Shown: positions 12,025-26,000, counted from the stretch's first letter. The stretch is 64,000 bases of DNA from Rehmannia glutinosa (GCA_016081115.2 JABTTQ020001491.1:165715-229714), one strand, 5' to 3'. Translations and numbers: made by a program. The notes: generated by a model from the sequence alone, not told the origin.

Positions 12025-12965
12025 CACTACAAGAAAATCGCAAAATAGCGACGGAAATTTCGTCGCTAAACCTATAAAATTTGTCGCTAAACAATTTAAC
12101 GGATTTTTTCCGTCTTTATTCGTTAATTCCTTAGCACGGAAATATCGGCCGCTAAGATTATAATAATCCGCCGCCAATCATGAATTGATTAAACGGACGA
12201 TTTAATTAGCAACGGCTTTAGCGACGGACAAATCCGTTGCTAAATGTAGCGACGGAAAATTCCGTCGCTAAATGGCGTCAATTAACTTTTTGGTTTTAAC
12301 ATTAGCAACGGAAGCTTCCGTCGCTAATTTGATTAAATAGCAACGGACTAATCCGCCGCTAAATGCATCTTACACTTAGCAAAATAGCGACGGATTGTAT
12401 CCGCACAATCCGCCGCTATTTTTATTATATATTTTTTTATTTTTTTTTTTTATAATTAAAAACCTGCAAAAATAATTCACGTTCAAATTACAAAAATTCA
12501 TTTACATAATCTATATAAACTATCAATAATAGCCAATATAATATCTATTTTTACACTCGGCTTTAAACCGGTGTCGTTTAATTCAAAGACATGAAATCCA
12601 ATTCCAACAACTATCGTAAATTTACTACCAATTAAACATGAAAACAAATTCCACCAATAGGTTAATAATATGTCTTAATGATTTAGCGACGGATTGTATT
12701 CGCCGCTAAATATTTTCCCGATTTTGGCATTTTAAACACCTTGTTAGCGACGGATGTAAATTCCGTCGCTAATATCCGTTGTAATTTGTTAAATTAGCTA
12801 CGAATTAGTGACAAATAGTTATCCGTTAGTAATTCCGTCGTTATTCCGCCGCTATTCGGTTGTTATATAGTGAAATAATTTTTAAATTATTTTGGGAAGA
12901 AATTCGTGGTTATTCCGTAAAGTCGCCGCTAATATTCGCCGCTATTTTGTTGTTTTCTTGTAGTG
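12025..12965. mobile_element. Non-autonomous CACTA (En/Spm) element, 941 bp
   Basis: It starts CACTACAAGAAAA and ends TTTTCTTGTAGTG, a perfect 13-bp inverted terminus. A 3-bp TSD taa lies at 12022-12024 and 12966-12968. Sub-terminal regions hold about a dozen copies of AGCGACGGA / TCCGTCGCT in both orientations, the arrangement expected for CACTA transposase binding. No transposase is encoded. Confidence 0.9.
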
Positions 12966-12968
12966 TAA

Positions 12969-13368
12969 GACATCTTCTGTCCAGATAATTTCGAGAGGAA
13001 AAAAAAAACTTGAAATGTTTCTATTTTAGGCTAGATAGAAAAAGTTAAATATTATTCTTCAAGCATGTCTATCAAGTTGCCAATCCAAGGTTAGGAATTC
13101 ATGTTAGTCAAACAGTAGAAGTAAAAGATAACCACACTATTAGGAAACAATTTCTATTTTCAGAATCCAATTTGCATGCGCATGCTATTTCCCACCCAGC
13201 AATATATCAGTTCGAAGAACTGTGAGCTAGGACAAAATGGCTGTATTTGGCAAAATATTTGATGTATGTTCAAGGTTCTCTTCACTCTTTCCTTTTCTCT
13301 TAATTATTTTTCATTTTCATTTTAGCAGCCGTGACCTCTCTCCGTTCTAAAACACAGAAACGTCAAAA
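12969..13368 (+). promoter_or_regulatory. 5' flank of the PLD gene
   Basis: About 400 bases between the CACTA element and the PLD start codon. The last 120 bases are pyrimidine-rich (TCTCTTCACTCTTTCC), consistent with a 5' leader. I see no clear TATA box close to the start. Confidence 0.35.
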
Positions 13369-16300
13369 ATGGCCGGCGACGAAAACAGAATATATCTCCA
13401 CGGTGATCTCCGACTGAGAATAGTCAAAGCCCAAGGCCTGCCGGAGATAGAGCTACTCTCCAAGCGCCTTGAAGGCTGCCTCACCCGTCCCAATGTCGTC
13501 GTTGTCCTTGCCGGCGCCCGAGTCGCCGAAACCCAAGTCGTCACCTCCAATCCTCTGAATCCGGTGTGGAACGAGAGTTTCAAGATACCAGTGGCTCACC
13601 CGGTTTCTCAGGTATTGTAAACATAAATTTAATCAAGTGATATATGGTTTTGATTCTTTACATTGTATACTCTCTATTGTTCATGATATTGGAGATGATT
13701 TTGCTAATTACATTACAAAGACGGACTAAACTGTAATTACGATTTTCAGTGTTTGGTAAGAGGATTATTGTAGTTTAATTTGAGGATAGTGGGAAAAATG
13801 AATTTGATTGCATAGGGATTGGACCAATGCCACAATAGTAAAATTTAGGAAGCCAAATAGATTTATACATGCCCCTGGACTTGCATTTTAGTGTCAACTG
13901 GAATATTTGTTGTGTAAAAGTGACGCAATAGACGCGTGAATAACAAAAATACAAATACCACTACAAAGTATTGAAACAAAAAAGAAGAAATAATTCTTCC
14001 AACTTTTAATAGAATTGATCAAAACCAAAACAAAGAAAACAGAAGAGGTTGCCTACTATGTTTAAATACCAAAAATCCTAAGGCAACTAGAACTCACGAG
14101 ATGCAGCAACTGGTCGTGATCATGTATCTTTTCGATTGTCAGTTATGTTTTAAGTCAAAGCACCAAATTTTTATTAGAAACATTAGCAATCCCTTGTGCG
14201 TAGTAAGTTTCATCCAAACTAGTCATAGGTTCTTGGATTAATGCCAATATTTTGATCCTGTGTTGTTGACATAAGTGATGTCATTGTCTCTGAGAGGGTT
14301 GATTCCCAATCCTCTACATAATCTGTCCCTTGTTCACACTTATCTCCTCCTGCATCCCATTTTGATCCCATTTCTATAGGCAACGCAAATCACCTTTTCT
14401 TTGCTGGTGATCTATGTTATTTTAATAATAATACCAGTGACTTGTCATCCAAAATTGGATTTTAGTTTGATATAGTTGACTGAAACTTGAGATCGAAAAT
14501 TTTAACACTTCACTAAAAATGCAGGTCGAGTTCGAGGTTAGAGATAATGACACACGGATAGCCGAACCCCTCGGTGTTCCCACAGTCCCGGCAAACCGAA
14601 TTGCTTCAGGGGAGCATATCGACGAGTGGTTCCCGGTAATAGGGATGCCCCTAGTACCCGATGCCGCAATCAGATTGGAGATTGCATTCACTCCTTGCCA
14701 GAGAAATCCAAATTACCAAAGTGGCATTTCTGAAAATTATGCACTCACAGAGAGTTACTTCCCACTGCGGCATGGAGGAAAGGTTACGTTGTATCAAGAT
14801 GCGCACCTGGTGGACGGGGTGTTGCCTGACATTGAGTTGGGCGATGGTAGAGTCTTTAAGCAAGAAAAGTGTTGGGAGGATATATGCCACGCGATTCTGG
14901 AGGCACAGAGGTTGGTTTATATTATGGGCTGGTCGGTCTACCACAAGATAAGATTGGTGAGGGAGCCCACCAGACCGCTGCCAAAGGGAGGCGATACAAC
15001 TTTAGGGGATCTGCTGAAACATAAGGCGGAGGAAGGGGTAAGAGTGTTAGTGTTGATTTGGGATGATCCGACTTCACAGAACATGTTCTTTATGAGAACG
15101 GTATGGAATTTAGTTTTCATTTGTTAAATTATTATTTAGAATGTATCAAGAAACTAAATGTATAGATTGTTTGCTAACATATGTACATTTAGAAGCCAAA
15201 TAGATGCATGCTCCTAGATTGCATTTTACTGTCAGTTGGAATATTTGTTGTGTAAAAGTCTCCACGTAGAGATCGATATGGTTTGTATGACAGTACTACT
15301 GATTCACAACCTATCTCAGCTTATGTACATCCCATTTATAATCAGTCCAGAAATAAATTTGCAATAGATGAAGTGGCATGGATGATATGATGCTCTTTAT
15401 CAATTCCAATATGCCTCCAAATGAGATTGTTTCTTATATATCTCTCTGAACAATGCTCCAGCCGAACTGATAGAAAAATGCATTCAAATATTGTGTTACT
15501 ACCACCACCCTTTCCTCCACTTTTAAATACCGTGTTAGAGTCACCCCTATCGTCCATGCAGTACTTGGCTAGATTTTCATTTATAATTTTCTGCTCAACA
15601 ATCTCTGATTTTATTTCTAATTAGTTTTTGACTATTAAAAACTTGAAGAGTATTTAATTTCAAAATGGAGTGAACAATTGATAACACGACGAGAAAAAAC
15701 AACAGATAATGATAGCATTTAATAGTTCTGGTTAATGTATCTGGATTTTTGATTCAACTGCAGAAATGGATCACCTGTATGAGGAATGTGTATGAAAAGT
15801 AATTGGGTGTTTGCAAATTGTTCATGGGACTGTTTGTGTTTTCTTTTTCGCTTTCCTTTTTCCTTATTTTTTCGTTTTCGGTAACTCTGGCAATTGTCGA
15901 AATGTCTATTTCAGGGTATGTTAATATTAATCCAATATACAAACTCTTCTATCTCATTGGATATATGTGTTGGGTATTCTACTAATGTGTAAGATGATCT
16001 TTTAATGCAGAGAGGATTGATGAAAACTCATGATGAAGAAACTCGGAAGTTTTTCAAGCACTCCTCTGTCATGTGTTTGTTGGCTCCACGTTCTGAACAC
16101 GGTAAGTTTAGCATTTTCAAGCAACTTGGCCTGCTTCTTTTTGTAATGAGTTTCACTTTTAGTAATGGTTTAGTAATTTTGAATTCTTTGTGTAACAATT
16201 GGGTTATTGTAAAGATTGCCTCAGATGGCGGATGCACTGTTATACATGAATAGATATTATTTTACTTGTAGTTTAATAAATGAATATTTGTGGAACATAC

Positions 16301-18615
16301 TTCATAAATTACCTGTTCATGGCTTATCAAATTCATCTCAGTGGCAATGTTTGTTGATAAGTATCTGTAGAAAGTTAGTTTTGCATAAACTAGAGAATGA
16401 GCAAATGTTACCTTCTTGTTGTGTTGTATTCAGGTTTTATGTACTCGCACCATCAGAAATGTGTCATTGTAGACACCCAAGATCACGGCGTTCACCGTAG
16501 GATAACCGCATTCCTTGGTGGTCTAGACCTCTGTGATGGACGCTACGATACACCGGAACATCGATTGTTCCGTGATCTGAATACTGTCTTCAATGATGAT
16601 TATTATAATCCAACAATTCAGGTAAGTATCTGCCCATGTAGAATTCTCTTGCTGCTTTGCATAATGCTAATATTCCATTGTATGCTATAAATTTTCCCAA
16701 ATAATACTTGTATTTATTTATTTTAATAGCGAAGAGAGAGGGGCCCAAGACAACCCTGGCATGATTTACACTGCAAAATTGAAGGCCCGGCTGCATACGA
16801 TGTGCTCACAAATTTTGAGCAACGGTGGGAAAGAGCCACTGAATCGTAGACATCGGTTCAAAAGACTAAAAGGTTCCCATCATGATGACTCTTTAACTGA
16901 CATTGAACGCGATACTTGGATTACAAGTCCTTCCACAACTATCCCAAATGACCACCCTTCACTATGGGTTTTGAAGGAAGACGATCAGGAACAATGGCAT
17001 GTTCAGGTTATGAATGATTTACTAAAGATCTTTTCGTTTGATATAAGGCGACAAAAAATTGATCTTGTTTTTGTGTTGCAGGTTTTCGGTCCATAAATTC
17101 TTATTCGCTCAAAGGATTTCCCATAGATGTATATGCAGCTGAAGAACAAGTATAATTCCTTATTAATTTTCTGAAACTCCATGTTTCGTTGGCAAGTTAA
17201 AGATTATCTTACTGTCATAACTTTTCGAATATTTTCTTTATTTCAGAACCTAGTATGGGCAAAAGAAATTGCGGTAGATAGGAGTATTCAGATGGCCTAT
17301 ATCCAGGCCATAAGATCTGCTCAACATTTCGTATATATCGAAAACCAGTATTTTGTTGGGTCATCTTTCGCTTGGCCCTCCTACAAAAGTGCAGGTAGAC
17401 TGCTTCTCAAAATTTTATACTGAGTTGATTATTTATTATATGATAACCTTACAGGTTATAGAATCGATTTGAAGTCATGAATTGAGATGCTTTAATGATT
17501 ATATTATATATTTCTCCTGTCCTAACATCTTCAATAAACTTTTATCATATAACACTTTGTTGCATTTATTAACTTAATATATATCATACATTTGTTTTTC
17601 TTTCAAGGTGCTGATAATTTAATCCCAATGGAATTGGCACTAAAGATTGCTAGTAAAATAAGGGCAAAGGAGAGATTTAGTGTTTATATTGTTATCCCCA
17701 TGTGGCCAGAGGGGCATCCACATTCTCCCCCCGTACGAGATATCCTTTTTTGGCAGGTAATGCAGCAGACCAAGCTAGTGTCTACCAATAATTTGGTTCT
17801 CATCCTCACCAAAAAAATTACTTCCTCTTTCGAAAAGAATATTTTGATAGTCAATTTTTTAAAATTGTATAGCAATTAGAAGAATTGATCTAATTGTTTC
17901 TATTCAGCAATCTGCTGAGTTCTACACATCTTATAATGTGGATATTTTGTTTTTATCAAATTAACATTAGGGAGTTATTGTTATGGATAAAGTACACATA
18001 TATAGGCTATATGCCTATATGTGTTCCGTGTCTTGCATGTTCTTTACGTACCCTTGATAGTTATTAACTGTTGCAGCGGCAAACAATGGAAATGATGTAT
18101 AAAGTTGTCGCTCAAGAGATAAAATCTGCTCAGCTTGAGAGTGCACATCCAACCGATTATCTTAATTTCTACTGCCTTGGCAACCAAGAGGAGTATCGGG
18201 AAGAAGGATATGGACAAACATCATCGACTAGAATTAAAGTAACTGCCCTTGCTTTTGATTTAATTTTTAGCATTTTGATTCTTTTCCCATACTTGTTCTA
18301 TTTTGCTTCTATTGACTTATCAAGACTGCTTTAAAACAGTTTTTAAAGCAAGATGTTCCAAACTTACATATCTTCAGATTGAAATGCATGAAAATGTAAA
18401 AGTAAACTACTGCAATTGAATACTAAAATAGAAAATTATAATTCCCCTTCTTACTTTTTGTTTTTGTCAAATCCTTTTGTTTTGTGTATTTACTGTTGTA
18501 AGCTATTTATTGAACGAAAGTAATTTAAAGATAAATTGTTTCCAGCAGGATTCAACTTCACAAATATTTCAAAGATTCATGATTTATGTTCATTCCAAGG
18601 GGATCATAGTGGATG

Positions 18616-18620
18616 ATGCA
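18616..18620. repeat. Left target-site duplication of the Sirevirus
   Basis: The sequence atgca is repeated at 28972-28976 on the other side. A five-base duplication is standard for Copia integrases. It lies in PLD codons GAT-GCA of HKD motif 2. Confidence 0.95.
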
Positions 18621-19394
18621 TGAAAGAATTTAAGCACGGATATTTCCAAAAGTTTTGCAGAGTAAGGATGTGATTGCAGATGTGATCACATTCACAATCA
18701 CATGCAGCGGAAATTTGAAAACAATAAAGAGACACACGAAGTAAAAATTGTCTACAAGCTAACAAGCTTGTAGACGTGCCAATATGGCAAAACTTTCCAC
18801 TAGTAAAATCAGTTTGATTTCGTATACAAAAATATTCAAATCCAACTAGTAGAAATTCAACGAAAAACTCCTATCTCGAGTATATCTAATCTATGTAATT
18901 CAACTCATCCAACAATAGATATGTATGGACTTCGTTAATCACAAAACAAAAACTATGGATGAAAAGCTAACAAACACAAGCTGCAGGGCTGAATGTGATC
19001 TCAGATGTAGTCACATTCGAGGTCGCATCCAGGGCAGTTCAGACTCCTTGTGCTTGAATGAATCTAACTCTCTCAAGACTCTTGTATCTCTGGTGTATTT
19101 CTTGTGTAATTATTATGGACGTCCTCTTCCCTTTAAATAGCCGTCCAACACCCTTCAAGAGACCTAATACACAAGGAAAGAAGATATATACAAATATATG
19201 ACAAGTAAATCACTTATGTTAGGAAACAAGATAACTATCAAGAATCCTAATATATCAATACCATATCAATATGATTTCTTCCCTTATCTAAAAAGTCCTA
19301 ATTATATCACAAGTCTAGAAAGGCAAAACAAATCAAAACCAATCTTTATCTTTTTCTCAAAAACATATTTTTAGACGATAAAATCGTCCTAACA
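18621..19394 (-). repeat. 3' LTR of the Sirevirus
   Basis: 774 bp, TGTTAGGACG...TTCTTTCA on the minus strand. A TATA-like TATTTAAAGGG lies on the minus strand at about 19130-19140. It contains two GATGTGATCACATT-type repeats (about 18668-18710 and 18990-19030). The first three plus-strand bases, TGA, act as a stop codon in the interrupted PLD frame. Confidence 0.95.
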
Positions 19395-19412
19395 ATCTCC
19401 CCCTTTTTTGCC
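19390..19412 (-). other. Polypurine tract of the Sirevirus
   Basis: On the minus strand GGCAAAAAAGGGGGAGATTG runs into TGTTAGGAC of the 3' LTR. Further AGGGGGAG tracts lie at about 19444-19455, 19469-19480, 19812-19822 and 19850-19862. Confidence 0.85.
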
Positions 19413-19714
19413 TTTCTGGACAAAACACATAATAAGCACCAATCAAGCAAACTCCCCCTGAGTGTGACAACTCCCCCTAAATATCATGCTGATTTAAAAA
19501 AATACTGAAACAGATGCGATCACATTTCAGGTCACATTTATAATGGCAGCAATAATAAAAAAAACGAGAGTTCATCAAGTTATCAAAAGACAAAAACAAG
19601 TAAACCTAGTAGAATAGTAGTCTTAGTACATCCCCAATCAAATATCATAAAGCTTATCAGTAGACACATTCGTGTCCAATTGTCCTTCAAAATCAAATCA
19701 AGGCCTTCGTCGCT

Positions 19715-22013
19715 TCATTTTTGTCGAGTCGATGGTGCAAAGAACACCTGACCTTGATCTATGCACTGTTCAGACATGTGAGCATCAGTTCTAGGAGTCT
19801 CAGTCTCCATAGCTCCCCCTGTAGCAGTGCTTGGAACACATGCGGTATGTTCTCCCCCTTTTTGGCCAGAAACAGAGCCAAGTATTTGTTGCAACTGAGA
19901 TCGGAGAGCAGTGAAGTGAGCAATCTGTTGCTCAAAAAGCCATTTGGACTGTAAAAAGCGCAAGAGAAACAGTATAGATGAAATGTGAGAGAAAATGGGA
20001 TCGGGAATGTGGCCAACATCCGGAACCGCATCAGGGGCCATCATCTGGGCAGTCCGGCGGGGTAGCAACATCTGGAGAAGCAGCAGAGGTTGGAGTCGTA
20101 GGAGCAGGCGGAGCATCTCCTGGATAGACGAGAGGTAAATCAACAATGCGATTTTGAGGGATGAGCAGTGGTCTGGATACATGAAAGACCCCAGGTGGGT
20201 TGGTAAAATGATCATCCTTCTTGGGCTGAAAACCTTGTGACACCAGGATCTTATAGATCAGGCTTGGAAATGGCAGGGACCAAGCTTTAGATTCACTGGT
20301 AGCAAAGAACGTGACCTCCTCGAAGGCCAATTTCCCAAAATTGAACGGCAGTCCTTTCCCAATTTGATATAGAACTCTAGCATGTGTCCGTGTAACTATG
20401 GAATTATTCTTCGAAGGAGACCAATTTGCACAACATATTTTGTGCAAAAACCCATAGAAGGACGTAAGGCGGGAGGAGACAAGTTTTTTGGGATGGGCAG
20501 GCCAATCTTGCATATGCCCACCAGATAGAAAGCGAGCCATTGCATTGTAATCGGAGGGCACCTCACTTTCCTCAAAATCAGGCATGTCAAAGAACCGGTT
20601 AATGATCGAGGGACTGAACTCATATATCTTATTTCGAACAAACACTTTTCCAAACTTGGGAGATCGACGAACGGCAATATGAGTAGACATATTAGCATAA
20701 AACTCACAGACCACAGAATCAATATAAGGCAGTGCAGTATCAATTGTGGTTAACAAATTGCGTTCTTCAAAAAATCGATTCAAGTTATACTTCTCAAAGT
20801 GCTCATAATCTCGATTTTTCTCATCAATAAAGGAACGGGAAAGGATAGCATGAAAACCGGAAGCGGCAAAGCAGTGCGGTAAAATTGCTCGAGTGAGCCT
20901 TTGCAATATCAAACTCGGGAATCGGATGTGTCGTCGGATGACATGACATCTTCCTCAACATCTCGCAGCAGCTGACCTCCTTTAATTCTTCAAAGAATCA
21001 TTTCATCACCCACTTCTTCGACCATGGCATCAAGATCAATCTCGTGGTCCGGTTCTTTTGAAGCATCAAAATCTTCATCACTTGAGTCATCGATTCGAAC
21101 TTGACTCGGGTGCAATAGGTGTTGGCCTAGATGTGGGCACATCCTTGGCCACACCTTTGCTTCTTTCGACATGCGCAAGCATTTGTGCCAAAGGCACATC
21201 CTCATCGATATCTGTGGACTCGGGGTCACTCGTTCTGGGGCGAGTAACAACAACCTGGTTTGCATTGTCCTCTCGAATCACTAAAAGGGACAAAAGGAAT
21301 AGGCAAATCATCTCCCCTGTCTGCGAAGTACCCTCAACATGCCATCTTTTGCTTCTTTGGAGAAATTTCAGGAGTAGAGTCTGAATCTTCGAAGTCCTCT
21401 GGAGAGTAACCACGAAGTCTTTTCGAGCGGCGCACATTAGGGTTTCCCAAAGGCCCATGAATGTGCGAATGACCTCAAAATCCCGGAGGATTGTTGACAT
21501 CAATTTCATTATTTTTCTCACGGGAAGAACAGAGGCAAGGGCCTCGTCTTGAAATGGAACAGGGATGATAGCCGTTGGAGTGGAACTTGGAGGGGATGAG
21601 TGCTCAGGGAGAGAAGAATCCAAACCTGGATCTTTGATTGAAGCAGTGGGAGATGCAGTCCCAGATGCAGGGACATGTTCGGGAAAAGATGCAGGGGCAT
21701 CGTGAACAGAGTCGGGAGCAGCGATTTGTGGCGATGGAGGAGTGATGGTTTCTCCGAGGACCTCGGTGGGAGTAGAGGAAGGCGTGGCAGCGGCCTCTGG
21801 CGGTAAAGAGCTCTCCTTATGCGGAGAAGAAGGAGGATTCTGGGTAGATGGAGATGCAGTGTCAGATGGGGTTCCATCTCTCGACAAAGATCTCGCAATG
21901 ATACTTGCTTCCATGGATTTCTCAGACTTGGGGCTTTCGGAATTGTGCGAGGAAGAAGAAGATTTGTTGGGGCTGCCAAAAAGGTTCTTGATTGATGAAA
22001 CAAATCTTGCCAT
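19715..22013 (-). pseudogene. Env-like third ORF of the Sirevirus, frameshifted
   Basis: It lies between RNase H and the 3' LTR on the same strand as pol. The first frame (22013 down to about 21087) starts MARFVSSIKNLFG and is Ser/Pro/Thr-rich. A second (20912-20031) has a folded, aromatic-rich region typical of the plant transposon protein domain that accompanies Sirevirus env-like genes. A third frame (20215-19715) continues with Gln-rich helical sequence and ends at TGA. No membrane-spanning or fusion segment is obvious, and the role is unknown. At least three frame changes separate the pieces. Confidence 0.7.
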
Positions 22014-23070
22014 GGTGAGGAAGATGACCGAATATCCTGAAAAAAAATCTCAACCACACACAAGCTTCGAAAACTGTGAGAGAAAAGAGGGTGTACAACA
22101 CTCAAGTGCCTGCAAGTAAATAGTGATAGCAAGGAGTCATTATTGGGCACGATAATCAAAGTACAATGGGAAGAGTTTGATTAGGAAAGAATTTCTCATG
22201 GTAATTATCGAAAAGAAAAGAAAGAAAATCAAGATCCCAATTAATATCAAACTTTGGTTCTCAAAGTGTCCACATTATGTCAACTTGTGATAAAATCAAA
22301 GAAAAGATTTACCCTGATCCTCCAAATCGGTTCAACCCACAAAATATATACATCAAGATCTTCAAGATTTGGGAAGAGAAAAATATTATCCTCAAATTAT
22401 ATATGGAAACCAAATCTCAGCAAAGAATCCAAGATCACCAGGACATGCAAACCTAATATGCCTAATGCAGCAAAAATAAAAAAGAACGCACACAAAAGGT
22501 GAGAAGTGTTGCAGCAATGGATGTAGGTTCAAATGTCGTCCCATTTTGAGTCACACCTGTACTCGCTGATTCAATGAATCGCAATCCGAAATCCCAGCTT
22601 ATCAAAATTTTCGAGTTTTCTTCACTTTTTCCGAGTCTCATGAGGGAGTTAACCAAACAGGGAGCTTTCACTCAAGTGCCAAAGGTAGCTCTTTTTCACA
22701 TGATCATGCCTTTGTTAAACAGTAGGATGCTTGATGAAATAGGTCACAAGGAATAATTTGCACACAATGGGTTGGTAGCTTTTTCTGGAAGGCCTCAAGC
22801 ATGATCAAGACTTTATTTTCAACTCGCTCATCGGGAAAAATATCATCAATTTTTGAATTGGAGAGATCGACTCACACCAGTTTTCCAAGGGAGACAATAT
22901 ATGTGACTAGTTCGAACCATCAATCCACTTTTTGCAGAAATGCATGAAAGCTTATAATGCAGGGATGCCTAAAAAAAAGAAAAAAAGAAATAGAGGAGAA
23001 GAGAAGTGATGCAGATTTTAGATGTCACATCGGATGTGATGTGCAATGCTGTGACATCTCGTGTAACATC

Positions 23071-26000
23071 TCAAACAACACACAAACCGAGAGACTTCCT
23101 TAGATTGGAGAATCTCTCAAAATCCAAAGCCTTGGTGAAGATGTCAGCAAGCTGATTTTCAGTAGCAATATACTCAATTCGAATAATATTTTTCTCAACT
23201 AAATCTCGAATAAAGTGATGTCTAATATCTATGTGTTTAGTACGAGAGTGTTGGACAGGATTTTTCGAAATATCAATCGCACTCATATTATCACAATAGA
23301 CAATCAGGGTTTCACTTTGCAAACCATAGTCTTCAATCATTTGGTTCATCCATAAAAGTTGTGTGCAACAACTCCCAAATCGCTACATATTCCGATTCAA
23401 GAAATCGAAAGAGATACACAATTTTGCTTTTTGCTATACCATGAGACCAAATTATTTCCTAAATAAAAACATCCACCAGTTGTACTTTTACGATCAACAA
23501 CATCTCCAGCCCAATCAGAATCACTAAATCCCACAAGATTAGTGTTAGTGTCTTTGGTGTACCAAATTCCCAAATCAGTTGTGCCCCCTACGTATCGAAT
23601 AATACGTTTTAATGCTTTTAAATGAGTAACTTTGGGATCAGATTGATATCGAGCACATAGACACACACTGAACATAATATCAGGACGACTAGCAGTTAAG
23701 TACAACAAACTTCCTATCATGCTTCTATACAAGGTGTGATCAACACTTTCAGCCACATCTTCTTTGCTCAACTTTTGACTCGACCCCATGGGAGTCTTCA
23801 AGTGAGAGGCATTTTCAAGATCAAACTTCTTCACAAGATTCTTAGCATACTTGCTTTGTGAGATAAAAATTCCTTCCTTTAATTGTTTTATTTGCAAGCC
23901 CAGGAAGTAACTTAACTCACCTACCATACTCATTTCAAAAGTAGAGGACATGCAAGCAATGAATTCCTTTAACAATTTATCAGAGGAGGAACCAAAAACA
24001 ATGTCGTCGACATAGATTTGAGCAATCATGATGTCGTGGTTTTTTCTTTGAATGAACAAGGTTTTATCAACTTCACCACGTTTAAAGCCAATTAGAAGAA
24101 GATACTCAGTTAGCCTACCATACCAAGCTCTAGGGGCTTGTTTGAGACCATAGAGAGCCTTTTTAAGCTTATATACGTGGTTAGGCTTAAAAGGGTCCTC
24201 AAAGCCTTTAGGTTGTTCAACAAAAGCTTCTTCATCTAGAAATCCGTTTAAGAAAGCACTTTTGACATCCATTTGGTGAAGAGTTAATCCTAAGTAACAT
24301 GCAATTGCAAGCAACAAGCGTATGGACTCAATACGGGCTACAGGAGCGAAGGTTTCATCGAAATCCACCCCCTCAACCTGCGTGTACCCTTGAGCAACTA
24401 ATCGAGCTTTGTTGCGAACAATTTTGCCGATTCATCTGTTTTATTTTTAAAAATCCATTTTGTTCCAATGACATTAACATCCTCCTCGGCCTAGGGACTA
24501 AAAACCACACATCATTTTTGACAAATTGATCAAGTTCCTCTTGCATAGCATGTATCCAAAATTCATCTTTAAGAGCTTCAACAACATTCTTAGGTTCAAA
24601 ATTGGACACAAAACAACATGTTCTCACATTCGTACAATCAGTTGACAAGCAAACCATTCTTACCATATCACGATAGTTCACTCTACCTTTCCCTCTTGTC
24701 TTAATACCATCGGTAGTGTTACCAATGATCCGAGATGTAGAGGGTGATTTCTCGAATCCTTGTAGGTATGTAATCGCCACGATCCACAATTGGATTATTA
24801 GTTTCTTCAACAGTTCAAAGTCAAGGTCGTAGTCGACTCATTTGCAGCAGAGACACGGATGTGGGCTCGGATGCCGTCACATTTGGTTTCGCATTTGAGT
24901 CACATTTGTGGATGGGGCTTGATCACATTCTCCATAAACATCTGTGCCAACATCCTTTCTTTGGAGGCTTGAGTCTCAACAAATTCAGTAGATCCACATG
25001 ATCTTCTTCACTCTTTCTGCAATATCCGAGAGATCATCGAAGACAATATTTACAGATTCCATGATCGTCTTAGTACGAAGATTATAAACTCGATAGGCAT
25101 GACTATTCGAAGTGTAGCCTAGAAAAAGACACTTGTCACTTTTGGAATCGAATTTACCAAGATTATCACGATCATTAAGGACATAGCACACACACCCAAA
25201 AACATGAAAATATTTGAGGTTAGGTTTCTTTCCCATAAGTATTTCATACGGGGTCATAGAACATCCAGGCCTCAAATACACACGATTAGCTATATGGCAA
25301 GCAGTATTAAGAGCTTCAGCCCAAAACCTTTTAGAAAGTTTTTTAGAACTAAGCATGACACGGGCTATCTCTTGCAATGTACGATTTTTCCTTTCTGCCA
25401 CCCCATTTTGCTGTGGAGTTTTAGGTGCGGAAAATTCATGAGAAATCCCCTTTCTATCACAGAAGGTCGAGAAAGAAGAATTCTCAAATTCTTTACCATG
25501 GTCTGATCTAATTCGCAATCAAATTATACAATTCTGAGACCTTTTTATGCCGACTTCTAAAGAAATCAAAAGTTTTGATTTCTCACGTAGAAAATAAGTC
25601 CACGTGTAACGTGAAAATCATCGACAATCACATAAGAGTACTTCCTACCACCCACACTTTCAATCTCAATAGGACCCATGAGATCCATATGAACTAACTC
25701 CAGACATCTAGTGGTATGGAAATGTGATGTCATTTGATGCGACACTCTCTTTTGTTTACCCCTTTGACAACTTTCACAAACACTGACACTTTTCACAGAC
25801 AATTTAGGCAAACCAATGACAGCTTCATATTTCACAAGTTCCATTAGCTTTTTATGGCTAACATGCCCTAACTTTTGGTGCCATAGATCGTGTCATTCGT
25901 GTGTGCCCTGTGTGAGTTGATCATTACAAAATTGATAACGGATTGTCGAGAAGACCTCAAGCGATAAGGATACAAGTATCATTCTCATCGAACACCTCAC

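Noticed and set aside
16761..17096. 111-codon frame starting ATG in PLD exon 5 as a separate gene
   Set aside because: It is the shifted PLD reading frame plus intron; the PLD homology and splice sites explain it.
18925..19140. 71-codon open frame in the Sirevirus LTR, repeated at 28502-28717
   Set aside because: It lies wholly inside the LTR on the strand opposite to transcription of the element and is duplicated only because the LTR is. It has no family resemblance.
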